Origin: Urechis unicinctus
Taxonomy: Eukaryota > Annelida > Polychaeta > Xenopneusta > Urechidae
DNA: 64,000 bases
Assembly: GCA_034190875.2 (NCBI GenBank)
Contig: CM067354.1
Span: forward strand, 37,092,441 to 37,156,440
Reading direction: 5' to 3'
Shown piece by piece: positions 12,881-25,814 of the stretch (positions are counted from its first letter, which is position 1; each line of letters starts with the position of its first letter). Position numbers and translations under genes: made by a program. The notes below the pieces were generated by a model. That model did not search any database, was not told the origin of the DNA, and worked only from the letters and a program-made list of their open reading frames with translations.

Positions 12881-15300
12881 ACAATTACATAGTTACGGAG
12901 ACATTGGGATCTAAACTTGCGACTATTTTTCGAATGTTTGATGCGTTAGTAACCGGAAGTGATGCCATCGTCATCCATAAAATCCTAGGATGCACCTTGA
13001 GCTTTCACTGAGAACATGTGGCCCAAATTTTATTGCCATCCCACATGTATTGACGATTTTATAAGCGCTCGAAATATTCATGAAACTTTTGTTGACATTT
13101 GGACTGATACCACGATTTTCCGACCTAGGGCGTTTGGAAAAACTATTGTTGTTTTGTTTTAACATATATTCCGAAAAAGTTGGCAGCTAGATTGATCTAT
13201 AAAATGATGTACATTTTGTGACTGAACAATCATAAAATTTTTCGATGTAACTAACCATGTCAATGACAACCTACGACAGTAACATCGTTGCCATCAGATC
13301 AATGGATTTATAGGCAATTGAATTTCTTGATTTAATTTGGACTGATAACACGATTTTTCGACCTTAGGCGCTTAGGCAAACCATTGATTTTTTTACAGTT
13401 TGCAATTGAATTAAGTTAGCTACAAAGTGGTGTAAATTTATTAAAGATCGAACAATAATCCCCGGACATATTGGTGATTTAAAATTTTCACATTTTCGAT
13501 GACCTTGACCGTAGTTTGAGGTCAATGTCATAACATGTCTGGGTTCCGCGCAACATTGTTGCCGACCTTAAAAAAATACAATTTCGAAATTTCATCGCCT
13601 GCCAAATAAAAGTTAATAAAACATTTATTAAGAAGCTAACCAACGTTAAAGCAAGAATTCAATTTACCAATTGATGAACTTGGCGACGAGCTAAAACCAA
13701 ATTACGATACGATCATTGCATTCAAAATAAGCTTTACAACCGCTATGATGACAATATCATCCGTGAAAACTGGCAGAATCATAGCCCGGCTCTGGGTAAA
13801 TCGCTTTGATGACAATAATTACCGATTTACCATTTGCTGGAGCCTTAATGCGTTCCATACCGGAAATGACGTCATCGACATCCATACAATTTTCCAATTC
13901 GATTTGCGCTGTCCATGACAACCATTGACCCAGTTGTTATTACTATAAAGCCGATATTAAAGATAGACCAGTAATCCCCGGACATATTGGGTTTTTAGAT
14001 TTTCACATTTTCGATGGCATTGACCTTAGTTTGATGTCAAGGTCGAAAAAAAGAGTCTGGGTTCTTTGCAACAAAGTTGCCGACCTTTATAACAAAAAAA
14101 TCGAAATATCACCACAAATTGTGACCGGAATCCCCTGCCAAAAAAAGTTTACGAACATTTATTGAGAAGCTAACCAACGTTAAAGCAAGAATTCAATTTA
14201 CCAATTGATGAACTTGGCGATGAGCTAAAACTGCATTACGATACGATCACATTCAAAATAAGTTTTACAACCGCCAGCATGACAAAATCATCTATGAGAA
14301 CTGGCAGAATCAAAGCCTGGCTCTGGGTGAATGGCTTTGATGACATTCATTACCGATATATCATTTGGTGGACCATTAATGCGTTCCGTACCGGAAATGA
14401 TGTCATCAACAACCATGACATTTTGCGTTGTAACTAACCATGTGTCCGACAACCATCGCGAAATATTTGCTGCCATCGGACGGTTATTAATGGATTTATA
14501 GGCAATTGAATTTCTTGGGTTAATTATATTAAAATGTGGACTGATACCAAGATTTTTCGATCTCAGGCGCTCGGGAAAACTATTGAAATTTGTACAAAGC
14601 GACATATTCACCAAGAAATCGGCAATTGAATCAGGCTACAAAGTGATGTAAATTTTATAAAGATAGACCAGTAATCCCCGGACATATTTGGGTCGAAAAC
14701 AAGAGCCTGGGTTCTTGACAACATTGTTTCCGACCTTTGAAAACAAAAAAATCGAAATATCAACACAAATTGCGACCGGAATCGCCTGCCAAAAAAAAGT
14801 TAACAAACATTTATTGAGAACCTAACCAACGGTAAAGCAAGAATTCAATTTGCCAATTGATGAACTTACGATACGATCATCACATTTAAAGTAAATTTTA
14901 CAACTACTATGATGACGAAAACAATTAAACTTTACTCGAAAACAACCATTATGATGACATAATAGCCCATGAGAACTGAACAAATCAAAGCGCCGATTTT
15001 TTTATCAAAATCTAGCTTATCAGCTGTGGTAATTTTTATGCCATCACCACGGGTTATGCATAGTTTAGTACAGAAACAATTACTATGATACGACCATTCA
15101 CTCGTGGCGTAGCGGCAGAGCATTTGTTTTCCATGCGGTGTTTGAATCCCGGCTGAGTCCATTTTACTTTGGTTTACAATTTTCGTGCCACCACAATTTT
15201 TTCATCTGAGTTTATGAGAAGGCTATTCGTGCTGTCGATGGCAACAGCTAAGCTGATTTTTATGACTATTGAACTGATATTTACTATTTTATAAGCCGAC
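12880..15300. repeat. Divergent non-coding repeat family, tandem block
   Basis: This block holds three or four head-to-tail units of the same family as 8,909-10,600. Units start at about 13,667, 14,195 and 14,843 (spacing about 530 and 650 bp), preceded by a partial unit from about 12,880. Each unit ends AACCAACGTTAAAGCAAGAA or a variant and runs straight into the next unit start. Differences between units are mostly internal deletions. Nothing coding is evident. The arrangement is that of a higher-order tandem repeat or a degenerating satellite. Confidence 0.78.
15100..15161 (+). repeat. tRNA-like sequence, possible SINE head
   Basis: A box A-like TGGCGTAGCGG at 15,105-15,115 and a box B-like GTTTGAATCC at 15,140-15,149 are spaced as in a tRNA. 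The ends ACTC and GAGT can pair, and TCC lies in the anticodon position (Gly-like). The stems are imperfect, so this is more likely a tRNA pseudogene or SINE head than a working tRNA gene. Confidence 0.4.
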
Positions 15301-16130
15301 ATGAATGTACGTTTCAATGGGTTCCCAAGATAAAAAATACATTATATCCGGCAGGCGGCTGTTAGCACATCTTTAATTATGGATATATTCCTATTTCCAT
15401 CACTGAGGTGATGCTAACGATGTCATGGCGGAAGTGAACAGAAACTGATACAGCAACAAATGTTTTGCCCGCATGAACGATAACAGGTCTAATGTCGATC
15501 ACTCAACGAATTATGTCCCATGATGTTGTGGCCGTGGTAAGGTTTAAAACAAGTGTGGTGTAAATTATTTATATTTTCCCTCCATGTTATTAATAATATT
15601 CTTCTGTTCTATGACGATTCAGCTCACACAACTAATTGCTTCTATGACTGTGAATATATTTATATTCGCATCCATAAGAGTAGATTGATATAAGCTGTTA
15701 CTTAATTCATGTTCTTCACTTAGCGACGATGATGTAGATGTTATTCTTCAAGTGTATCCAAACTTAGTCAAGGGATAAAGTTGGTGGGGGTGAGCGAGGG
15801 GGGGGGGGGTGGTAATCCCCCCTACCACACTTCCGTGACTGGTATATGCAATCAGATCGACTGTCCATTTAATACCAGACTGTGTCAGCTATTTTGTCGC
15901 CACAGAGTGTTTCCTGACTTAGTGTAGGGGCCGAATTGGCTGGGGGTAGAATTGTCCAGATCTCAGATACCCGGATGGTAAGGTCAATTGTTAGGGTATT
16001 AGCTGGTGTTCAACTTGTGATAATTATTCTGGTTAAGATTATTTCCAATATATTTCTACTGCAGATGTCGTTGAAACCGTAATATACAGCATATATTGAT
16101 TCATACAGCGTCATTATTAACAATTTTACT
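15162..16130. other. Spacer without recognised features
   Basis: No coding frame, splice pattern or repeat unit was recognised apart from a short G homopolymer near 15,800. Confidence 0.6.
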
Positions 16131-16139
16131 GTTATTCCA

Positions 16140-16860
16140 TTTGTGATGTTTTCGGAATGCGATCAGATACAGTCCCTTCTCAATCTGGTCCAGAGGAGAT
16201 AAGCCAAGTATAGAACCCAGCGCCAACGTTTGCATATGTACCTATCCATTCGCTGAAATAGTCCAGGTGGTGGGAAGAAAACTCGTGTCTTGATGGTGAG
16301 AATGTGGTTTGGTATCATCTGAATCAGTTGAAATGCTGGTCAGTGGTCTGGAGTTGACAATCACCTCAACTTCAGACAGATCTATGCGAAATAACTCGCG
16401 GTCTAGCACTCTTCACAGATCTGCCACACCACCCATGTGACTATCTGTTGGAATGGGGGGAGGAGGTTAATACGCCAATCGATGCTGTTCTTAAGTATTT
16501 GGGCTTGAAATTCGTACCGTTATCGCAGTTGATGCTTTGTTCGGCCCGCGTCTTGCTATGTACACGCTATGAAACGTCTCAAGGAAAGAATCTGTTTCGA
16601 GGCTTTTGACGGTTTCGATGTGGATATAGCCCCCGGGGGAAAGCCCTGTTTGAAAGACGGGTAAAGAGATCACCAAACCTCTTTAATTCCTTTCGACCTT
16701 CATTGACGAGGAGCGGACTGAAAAGGTCAACGCCTGTATATGTGAATGTGGGGTCATAACTTGTCCGGGGTAGGTCGGACATTTTCTGTGAATTTGCTGG
16801 TTTCCTTAATCGACGACATGTGGTACATTGCCTGTCAAAGCACAAGTCTAACTAGAATCA
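16140..16860 (-). mobile_element. Fossil BEL/Pao LTR retrotransposon fragment (integrase region)
   Basis: Read on the minus strand, the stretch resembles the integrase part of BEL/Pao pol: a zinc-finger-like CxxCRRLRKP, the family phrase SQKMSDLP, then the start of the catalytic core (FTYTGVDLFSPL), and lower down a segment like the post-core region. It is a broken fossil with several breaks. LTRs and the rest of pol were not seen nearby. The decay indicates an old insertion. Confidence 0.7.
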
Positions 16861-17639
16861 CTCTTACATGCTTGTGCATGGTTTGAGGAAAACAGAAATC
16901 AGTAAAGTGTCAGGTTTTAAATACACAGAATGGTGGATAAATGGCAACATTCATGGCCTCTGACAGCGTCGGCGCTGTTTACTTCTTACCATCTCTGGCG
17001 TTGTACGGGGATACCAAATCGTCAAGTACCAGGTACAACGTTACTTGCCTATACCATAGTGGATACACGCAAAATTCCATTTAAACATTCCTCAAAAGTA
17101 TTTTTAACACACATCCTACATGATTTTGATATCTGCTCCATTTTGATTGCAAGCAATCACACCTTAACTTTTAACACCGCTTATGACTGTAATAGAAAAC
17201 CTGACAGAATATATATAGACGTATGAGGATATATACATAGTTGTGGACGAAGAGCTGCATAAAATCCCCTGATTTAATGTTGATAATGGAGCTGGGCTTG
17301 AATACTGTGAATGCAACATGAATGTATATTGTACCTTTTAAAGGTGCATTTCATCAAAAATCATCCAAATTCTTTCATGCTTAGTTAATGGTCCAGATCG
17401 CTGTTCATTTGAACGGATTGTGAACGAGTCATTTTAGCAGCTACACTAAAAAAGGAAGCAAAATAAAAATTTCACCAAAACGCCGAAAAATGCATCTTTA
17501 AAAGATTGTGTTAAAAAAGACTCCTAAAACCTATAAGAATTGTGTTCTCATGTATTTGCCATGTTAACTACCTTAATCATCTTGAAATAATTTACTCCTT
17601 TACTCCACACCATTATCACTTAATTTCAAAATATTACAG
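16861..17639. other. Spacer upstream of the third transporter paralogue
   Basis: It contains the short dispersed motif CTCTGACAGCGTCGGCGCT at about 16,959 (see the 11,997 repeat). Otherwise AT-rich with no recognised gene. The polypyrimidine tract and ATTACAG ending at 17,639 look like a splice acceptor placed directly before the ATG at 17,640, implying an untranslated exon somewhere upstream. Confidence 0.5.
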
Positions 17640-19876
17640 ATGGCAGCGGCTGAATCAGAAATGACAGTGTTTCAACGTGATGATAGCTATGAGAAGTCTG
17701 CTGGAAGTACTTGACAATGAGAAGAATAGGAGCTCATTATCAACCTCACCAAGAAACTAAAGATTGTACAGACTGTCATTCTTTATTCAGCTGCTTTTGA
17801 TCTGGTAAGGTCATTTGCCTTTATATTTTGCCAAAACTATAAGTTTATGTAAGAAAGAGTCATTAATGTTTGTGGGTAGTATAGTCAGCGAAGCTGTTTC
17901 CACTTTGGCAGGCATTGATGGGCTGTATGATTGGGCCCAGTTTGCTGGACCTACAAATGTTAACAAGGTCAGACACAGCCACTATTGCCATGGTCTTTAC
18001 TGGACGCGGGATTGGATCGTTTGGAGGGAATATACTATCAGGTATGTTAGTTGATATATCTTGTATGCTTTTTAGGTGAACTTTCCTTCAATCCTGTACT
18101 TATTAAACTAACCCATACTGTCAATAATTATACATGCAGTCAATGTTCATTCTTATTATGGTTTTAGTCTTTTAATATGAATTCACTGCCTCTTTATTTG
18201 CCAAATATTTAGCAAAAGAAATGACAATCTTCAAACGCATGAATGCAAACTTGTTCAGTTTCTCAATCATATTTCTAATGACTGAATATTCAATGAAATT
18301 TCAGGATTCATACTTAACAAAGTCAACCACTGGTTCCTGTTGACAATAAACAAGTTGATCGCTGCCTTATTCACAGTTCTCATGCCACTATGTCCCAATG
18401 TACCCTTGCTTGTACTTTGCGCCATCCCAGCTGGTGTAATGAATGGCTTGGCTGATGCTGGTGAGTGCATTAATATCACAGATAAATAAACAATAGTGTG
18501 AATTGTTTTAAATGATCTGTAACTCATGGCTATAAAGAGGGTTATAACGCTTGCATGTGCATCAAATCCTCACACATGAATGCATTTGCTCTGTATATAA
18601 GCTATAGAAGTTTGATATATTTGTTAAATAACACAAATCTACACCGCATCTTTAATCGGTATAAACCATCCTTGGTGGCTACTAGGATTGTGAGTGATAT
18701 TTGGCAATTCAACATGATGATTGATAAATGTTCATCCATGATTTTATTTGAAATGTAGTTGAAAGCATGATGAATATTGACATAAATTGTTGACTTGTTT
18801 TGGTCAGATCTTGTCTGACAATAAGCACCTTTGCTTTATGCCCTGTTTGCTTTGCATTTGCTTTTGCAGCTTGTAATTGCGTTGTCCTGATTATTTGGGG
18901 AAAGGACAATGGACCGGTGATGCAAGGATTCCACTTCCTCTTTGGCATTGGATGTATGCTCGCACCAATTATAGTGGAACCTTTTCTCCTTACAGCGGAT
19001 TCTACCAATAGCTCTGAGACTTGGCTTGGTACTGATAACACCAGTGGCAGCCCGCTCCATGGGGCTTTAGATGGGACGGAGAGTAACACCGACTCACTGC
19101 TCATCTATGGCTTCCTCATAGCCAGCTGCATGAGTGTCGTCACCGGCATCGCTGCTTTTGTCATGTTTGTGAGGAGCGACAGAGTAATCCTCACAAAGAA
19201 ACAAGCATCTGACAACAGTAATCCTAACCAGAGCACTGTCGGTAAGATTCATCCGGGCCTGTGGATCCTGTTTTTGGGGCTGTTGTTTATATTTTACTTC
19301 AGCATTGTTGGACTAGAGGTGAGTTTGTCAGGATACCTGTTGACATTTTCTGTGAAGTATTTAGGTTGGACCAAGTCACATGGTGCACACGTGACGTCTG
19401 TTTTCCTCGGGGCGTTCACTATCGGACGCGGCATGGGTATAGGTATCATCAGATGTGTCCACCCCACGGTGCTTTTGTTAGGGGACCTGGTGATATGTGT
19501 GGCTTTCAGCTTGATTCTGGTCATTTTCGTCAACATGCATGGATCAGTGTTGTGGATATGCGCGGTTGGTTTTGGTTTAGGGATCTCCACTTTGTTTGCA
19601 ACAGGTTTTACGTGGACAGAGATGTATATTGGGGTTAGCCCTGTTGCTGCCAGTGTCATTCTTGGAGGTGCTGCTCTGGGTGAAATAAGTGGTACATTCA
19701 TTGTGGGACAGTTATTTGATAAATTAAGCATGATTTCTTTCGTATATATTCTACTGGCTTTTTCTGTTCTCAGTCTTTTGATGATGTTTCTCTTGTTAGT
19801 CACTGTCAAAAAGGTTCAGATATATTTTAATCAAGAAATAAAGACCGAGTGTATAGAAGTGTCATCGCCTACATAA
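17640..19876 (+). CDS. MFS transporter, MFSD4/NaGLT1-like, older paralogue with damaged exon 1
   Basis: Four coding exons can be placed at 17640-17804, 17912-18041, 18305-18460 and 18870-19876, with the same exon lengths for exons 2 and 3 (130 and 156 bp) and the same intron phases as the two cassette copies. Exons 2-4 are open and keep the family motifs (GCMIGPSLLDLQ, IPAGVMNGLADAG, WGKDNGP, FLGAFTIGRG, WTEMYIG). Exon 1 has the right length (55 codons) and a family-like end (LKIVQTVILYSAAFDL) but carries in-frame stops at codons 25, 27 and 30. The +1 frame is open across them, as if two compensating indels occurred. Either it is a young pseudogene, another upstream exon is used, or the assembly has errors here. 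It is inverted relative to the cassette copies. The substrate is presumed to be a sugar. Confidence 0.75.
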
Positions 19877-22800
19877 TGTGAAGGAGCAGTAGAACTGTAT
19901 GTTAGTGGCCACTTCCGGTGTGTTGTTACAATGGATACATCGATTCCGCTGTCCACAGATGCTCCCTCTGCTATGTAGCCTCTCTCATTACCTCACTTAT
20001 TCCAAGATACTCCTGGCTTACGAGCTATTTCAAAGCGAGTTCTACACCTGATGGATTTTGCGGGAAATTAATGAACAGGTGAAAGCGTGCGCACGAACAC
20101 AGGGTGTGACATTTGCTTTTAGTTACATGCCATGATGGCCTTCGATTCTGATAGCAATGAGTTATATATGGTTCTGATCAATTGGGACAATCAACTTCCA
20201 GGGCATCTGATACATTGGACGGGGAAGCACTTACAAAGGACACTTACAATTGTATACACGAGGCATCCGCAAACGGACGTAAGGGAGCCTTCCTTATCAA
20301 TATGCTGGGTAGTTCTTCTTAAGTTTGCACAAAACTTAGTTTGGCTAACAGTGTTGAAGGTACAGAAAACCATAATGCAACACTAATATATGGGTGTATG
20401 TGCGGGGTGGGGTAGGGTGGAATGGTGGCGTTGACCGACATAAAAATTCAGTGCGCGGGGAGATCAAATACTATCCAACAGTTTTCAGGGGATGACCCAA
20501 AACATTTCCACCCTCCGGGTAACCCAGCCATCCCCTGCAGAAAAATGAATAACGCTTCCTGAACAATTTTCTTGACTACTGACCCCCCTCCCCACTATCA
20601 AGGAAACTCCCCTCCCCCCACTTCTAACAAGAGCCCCCCCCCCCTCCCCCCCCCCGACTCCTCCGTGTGTTATATCAGTTTCCCAATGGGCCGTCTGTCG
20701 ATGTGCTGTTTACGTGATTTCACTGGTCTGAGTGACCGGTGACGCCCCCTACCCATAATTCTACCTCCATATACATTCCGGTTTTCTAACATTTCGTATC
20801 CGTTATATGCGCTGGAGTGTGATACTAGTAAATTATTGCAAACTTCCTAGCCATGAATATAAGAATAAATGTGTTCAAAGTTGTTTCTTTTTCTCAGCAG
20901 GCTGCTCTCTTCGGTCGGCTATCTTAGACTTCTTTAGCCCAATGAGGGGGCAATGTGTTATACAGTCTAAATTCTTCAACCTCTTGAATGGCTGACGCAC
21001 ACGGGGTCACCAACCTTTGAGGGGGAGGTTTAGATTACGAGGGACATCGAAATGTTCAACCAATAGGGAGGGTATACTGGTTAAAAGCTGATACAAGGAC
21101 TGATTTTCGAATATCTACCTGCCGCTATATATACTGCTGGGATGTCGCCAGCAAACGTGGAGGTTCCTGATTGGGCGTCAGCTATTGCAAGGGGGCTTGC
21201 CTATAAGTTTAGGCAGACACTTCACTTCGACCTGGGGAAATACAATTAATCGGCGACATATTGGTCAGGGGATTAATTTATTGCACATTTGGTAGTAATG
21301 AAATTGTCAGCACGGGTGACGGGACTTCAAATATCAAGGTATGGTTCTTGTGGGGGATAATGGCTTCACACTGGTTGAAGACGCTAGGTATGTTATAAAC
21401 TACACAATTCATAAAATCTTATTAATATCGGACGTATACCCTTCATACAAAATAGACTTTACCCCAAGTCTAATTCATTCACAAATAAATACATAATACA
21501 AAAAAAAAAAAAATAAAACTATACTTTTAAACACCAATGACAAAGAATGAAAAAATAAAGACAGTTGTAACAAATGTCACCTTTACGACTTCTGCAATGA
21601 GATTTAATTTGACCGACATTGTTGCAATAACTGCAGATTGGGATCGTGCATCATTTCTAGATTTCCATCCGCGACTTCCGTTCATAACACTAATAAATGA
21701 CGCTTGACTGCCCTGGGTAAAGCTAAAAAAATGCGAAATCCATTATATTTAAGAGAATACCTCTGCAATTGTATGAATGAACGTTCGCATATTATAGAAG
21801 CATAATTTATTTGCAAACTTTTTCTAACTACATGTTATTGTCAAGAAATCGCAAATTGTATTGACAGTCAAAATATTTTCAAAAATTTCGATCACTTCGA
21901 TCAAATCGATTTAATTTATTAAATCGGATCAAACGTAGCCCAAGGACTCCGGCTGTATGACAGTCATTTTGCATTCTCGTGCGCCAACTCCACTGGTTCA
22001 TTGTAGATGATGCAGTTAAACGACATTGTCTATCCCTTCATAAAATGGAGATACTCTGCAATAAAAACTCGATTGCGTCTAATGGACCGGGGTGAGATTG
22101 TAAGGAAGGCTACAGTCGAACCCGATGGAACTAGCTAGGGGTGTGTCGCCAAAAAGGGTCGGGTTTTGTTTTGTATTTTGATATGCGACTGAGTCGATAT
22201 TTGAGGTAAAGCAATGGGTAGATTTTTTTTTTCGCAATGGCCAGAGGTTTAAGAATGGGTTGGATTTTAACAAAAACTGTCAAGTAGATAAATTGGCCGG
22301 TGGTCGACATAGCCTCTCATAGAGTCCGCGCCGTTAGCCACACTCAATCTTTCATGCCCGCGGTATCAATGGTCTAAGGTTGAGGGCAATAAATGTTTAA
22401 TTGTCCGGGGCACGTGGTTCTACAGGTGGGAAAAGTCTATTGTAACTTATCCAATCGAATTGGATAATCATTTTTCTGATTGCGAGTCTTATCTTGAGTA
22501 AAAACATATGTCGCTGTCGCACATGGGTTTCGCCGCACACATTGCATCTACCATCGATCAAGGTGTGACTTATTCCAGTGCTCGTGACCCCCACTTCACT
22601 GACCCCTCACCATAATGGCTCGCCCCTTTCTCACTTTGGGTTTGTCTAGATATGGGACGAACATTTTGCCCCATGGAGGCTCATCCGTACTTTATTACCT
22701 TGTGACCCGCATCCCCTGGGGGCGCATGAGACGGGGAGAGTGGAGCATAACAAGATCACTGGGGGAAGGGGGGAGGCGGGTTGCATAACAAGATCGCTAG

Positions 22801-23890
22801 CGATTGCTCAAACGAACTCAGCGTAAGAAAAATAACTATTATAATTTGAATAATCTATTCAGCTCTTGATGCTAATTTACTTTACAGTTTGTGAACCTGG
22901 AGAAGACTTAACTATTAATAGAGCAAACAATCACGTCGCTTTCCTCCTTTACAGCCAATGGGAAAGCAGACCATTACTAGTTACCGGCCTAGATATGTGT
23001 TCTGCTCAATGCCGGACTCCAGTTATTAGTCTAATAGAAAACGTTCCGTGGGGAGGAAATGGCAATTCCGATTAACTCTACGTGGCGCGTAATTCTACAT
23101 TTTCATTGATGGATGTCCACGTCATTGACTTTGTGTACAATGTTATCACGTATCTGTCTTGCACATTTATCAAGTAGTTTACCCTGAATCTCTAGATTTG
23201 TTCATGTGCATGTTGACTTGTGTCTTTTGGGATCCAAATTAGATTTGGTCCAGTCTAGTCCCACTGGGTTCGACTGCTGCCTTTGTCATTTGTACATGCA
23301 GGCCGGTGAAATTAGCCCTAAATTTGGGCAAAGGTCATACAAATTGCAACAGAATCTATTTTTCACCATGCATTCGGGTAATGTCTTTAGATCAACATAC
23401 TTAGTCTTCCAAAAAACAACCGATCAGAAATTTGAGACTGTAATTAGTTCCTTACTAAATAATTACCTATGTGACAGATTTTAGCATGAAAAAACGAAAT
23501 TTTAAGCAAAATATATTTTCTAAGTAAACGTACAAACTTTTCTTTGAACATTATATTATACCGTGGGTTTGATAGATAAGTAATCTATTTACATAATATT
23601 ATATTTTAAGGAACATTTGAGATCAAATTCTGATGGTATATGTTAAAGATATGCGATGCTATGTTATATTTGTCGACACTGACTCGCCCTATATCTGATA
23701 ATGCATGTCATGGCTGTTGTATTGTGGTTCTGTAAGAACATTTCCTTTGTAATCAGATCCAGCCCTTTGTTAAAGGCACGTTGCCGAGTGACCATAGAAT
23801 TGACTCGTGGCTCATTTTCTTTTCCCCCCTAAAATAAGTCCAATTTTCTAAATGTAGCATTGTGATATTGTCCCCCTTGACAGAAAAGGG
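19877..23890. other. Long intergenic spacer
   Basis: No recognised gene. Visible items are C-rich homopolymer clusters at about 20,580-20,660, a run of A at about 21,500, and scattered short open frames without motifs (for example 22,866-23,075 and 23,206-23,484, both plus strand). AT-rich from 21,400 to 21,950 and from 23,480 to 23,650. Confidence 0.55.
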
Positions 23891-23894
23891 GTGA

Positions 23895-24690
23895 ATGGCA
23901 TCCACCATGCTAGTGAGAGACAGGGAAGCAGTCTATAGATATGTGAAGGGCAATATGTCCATAAGGAATGCAAAAAAAAGAAGTAATTACAAAAATCAAC
24001 TACATGGCGAACTGTCGGATCCTGTACCAGAATGCAAGCGACGATCACAATCCAAAGCATTTGACTTCAAGAAAGATTGGATCATTTGTTGCGGGCCAGC
24101 TCATTGTGATGGTCGCCGTAGGAAAAATAATGTATTTCCTGTCAGAACATCTGGTCTTGAAACAAAATTTGAAGTGTTTGCATCACACGGAATGATGTCT
24201 AGTATGGGGAAGTTATAGGCAGGATATCATACGTCCATGATCTGCTTGCTGATGATGCTGTATAACATAACCAATGCAACATCAACCTTAGAACAGGAAC
24301 GAAAACATAGCCAAGAAGTTTGACGCAAATGATTCACTCTCTGATACGATAACAATAATGAAGATGGATGAATACTTGAACCTGACAGACTCCATCCAGG
24401 ATGAATACTTGAACCTGACAGACTCCATCCAGGATGAATACTTGAAGCTGACACACTCCATCCAGGGTGAATATGAATGCACTACATGAAACAAAAAAAA
24501 AGGATCGCTTTGGTGATAAACTACTCTTCACAAATATGGAAGGTAAGAGAACTTTAGCTACATTTAGAACCACTGGTGCCTCCATCATGGATGACTACTC
24601 CGAATCAACGAAGGGTCACAAGGAAGATGAAGCTAGATTCATAGTTGAAACAGCAGCCAAAACATGCAAAAAATTATATTTAGGCAATTG
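23895..24690 (+). pseudogene. Decayed coding-like stretch of an unrecognised repetitive protein
   Basis: Plus-strand open segments at 23,895-24,218 and 24,467-24,691, with further coding-like sequence between them, look like one decayed protein. The phrase FDFKKDWIICCG resembles a Cys-containing motif (FDFKxxCxxCG) that I associate with high-copy uncharacterised proteins in marine invertebrates, but I cannot name the family. A 33-bp unit is repeated three times at 24,367-24,465, giving an in-frame DEYLNLTDSIQ repeat. It is probably a remnant of a mobile-element gene. Confidence 0.35.
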
Positions 24691-24949
24691 ATCCATCCAC
24701 TGTATATCTACTAGCTGATGAAATAACAACATATAAATGCCATTGTATGTCTACCAGAAAGCCTAGTCTATTTCCTGCACATCATGGTACATTCCATGGG
24801 CTGGATTGTTGCTTCATTAACACCAGGCAAAACAGCATCCACAGTAGCTGTCGCAGTGATATTATAATAGCAGGTAGGGTAAAGAGTCATCAATACATTT
24901 ATTCCAAAATACAAGAGAAGGTCGATTCCGTGAGTGTGTCTGCCTTCAA

Positions 24950-25810
24950 TCCATGAACCAGGTTCCAGTTCTAAAAAACCAAAGACCGGCATCATGTGGT
25001 TATTGTTCCTTTTCCTACAATGGCCACGTTCAGGCTGGTCCGATGTTGCAGTAGTTTTGCTCAGTCTTTGACAGCCCCCTGCTGGCGAAGGTAGTCCATT
25101 TGGTAGAAGGACGGCGCCTGTGGCTGATTCAAGGGTCAGTTTTTTCTCTCTGAGGAGTGTGAGAAGCAAGGTTATCCTCTACATTCCCAAAGTCACATGA
25201 ACTGGCTAGTTTTCTCTATCTAGTGATGGGTGTTGAGATATTTTTATATAGCCCTTGAGTTGCAGTCCCAAACACATACCTTTCATACACTGTGTTTTTA
25301 CCTGGGGCTTGAAGTACAGTTCAAGTGCATCTAGAATCAATTTGGGGTCGTTTCGGTCATCTTCATTCATTTTGAGATGCTCCAGTACTTTACTGACAGT
25401 ATTGCACTCTCTGTCAGTAGAGTTGCAACTTGGACAGGCTGTGACTTTTTGGTCAGTTCTGCTGCTATGGAATAGTTTTCATAACTATTTCTGAAGTGTG
25501 TCCAATTGCTAAATGTCGGTTACGGGCTGTAAAACATTCTGCGCGCCCTATAACTAACTCACTACTGCGGCGTATACCTTGAATTAAGGTTACAAAACCA
25601 TCAAATCTTCACTCATTAAAGTTGTGGGTAACACCCGCAAGCTAAATAGTAACTTTCGTCCCGCCATATAGAATAACCAAATGAAAGTTGGAACCCTTTG
25701 TTCGTCGTCATTTGACAGCTAATGTATTGCGCCGAAACTCGCTCGAGATTTCAACAGAAACCTCACTGTCTCCGCTCCGCAGCCACAACTCGACTTTTAT
25801 ATTAACATAA
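24950..25810 (-). mobile_element. Fossil Ty3/gypsy-type LTR element fragment (gag-like part and possible LTR end)
   Basis: On the minus strand, a gag-like order is visible: DPKLILDALELYFKPQ followed downstream by LLREKKLTLESAT, as in Ty3/gypsy gag of invertebrates. Upstream of it in element direction (25,500-25,810) a TATAAAA and a GC-richer leader could be the LTR end and 5' leader. No protease, reverse transcriptase or integrase was seen next to it. The element is broken and incomplete; its age cannot be set without a second LTR. Confidence 0.5.
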
Positions 25811-25814
25811 CATA

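Noticed and set aside
15100-15161. Functional tRNA-Gly gene
   Set aside because: Stems do not pair fully and box A deviates; a SINE head or tRNA pseudogene fits better.
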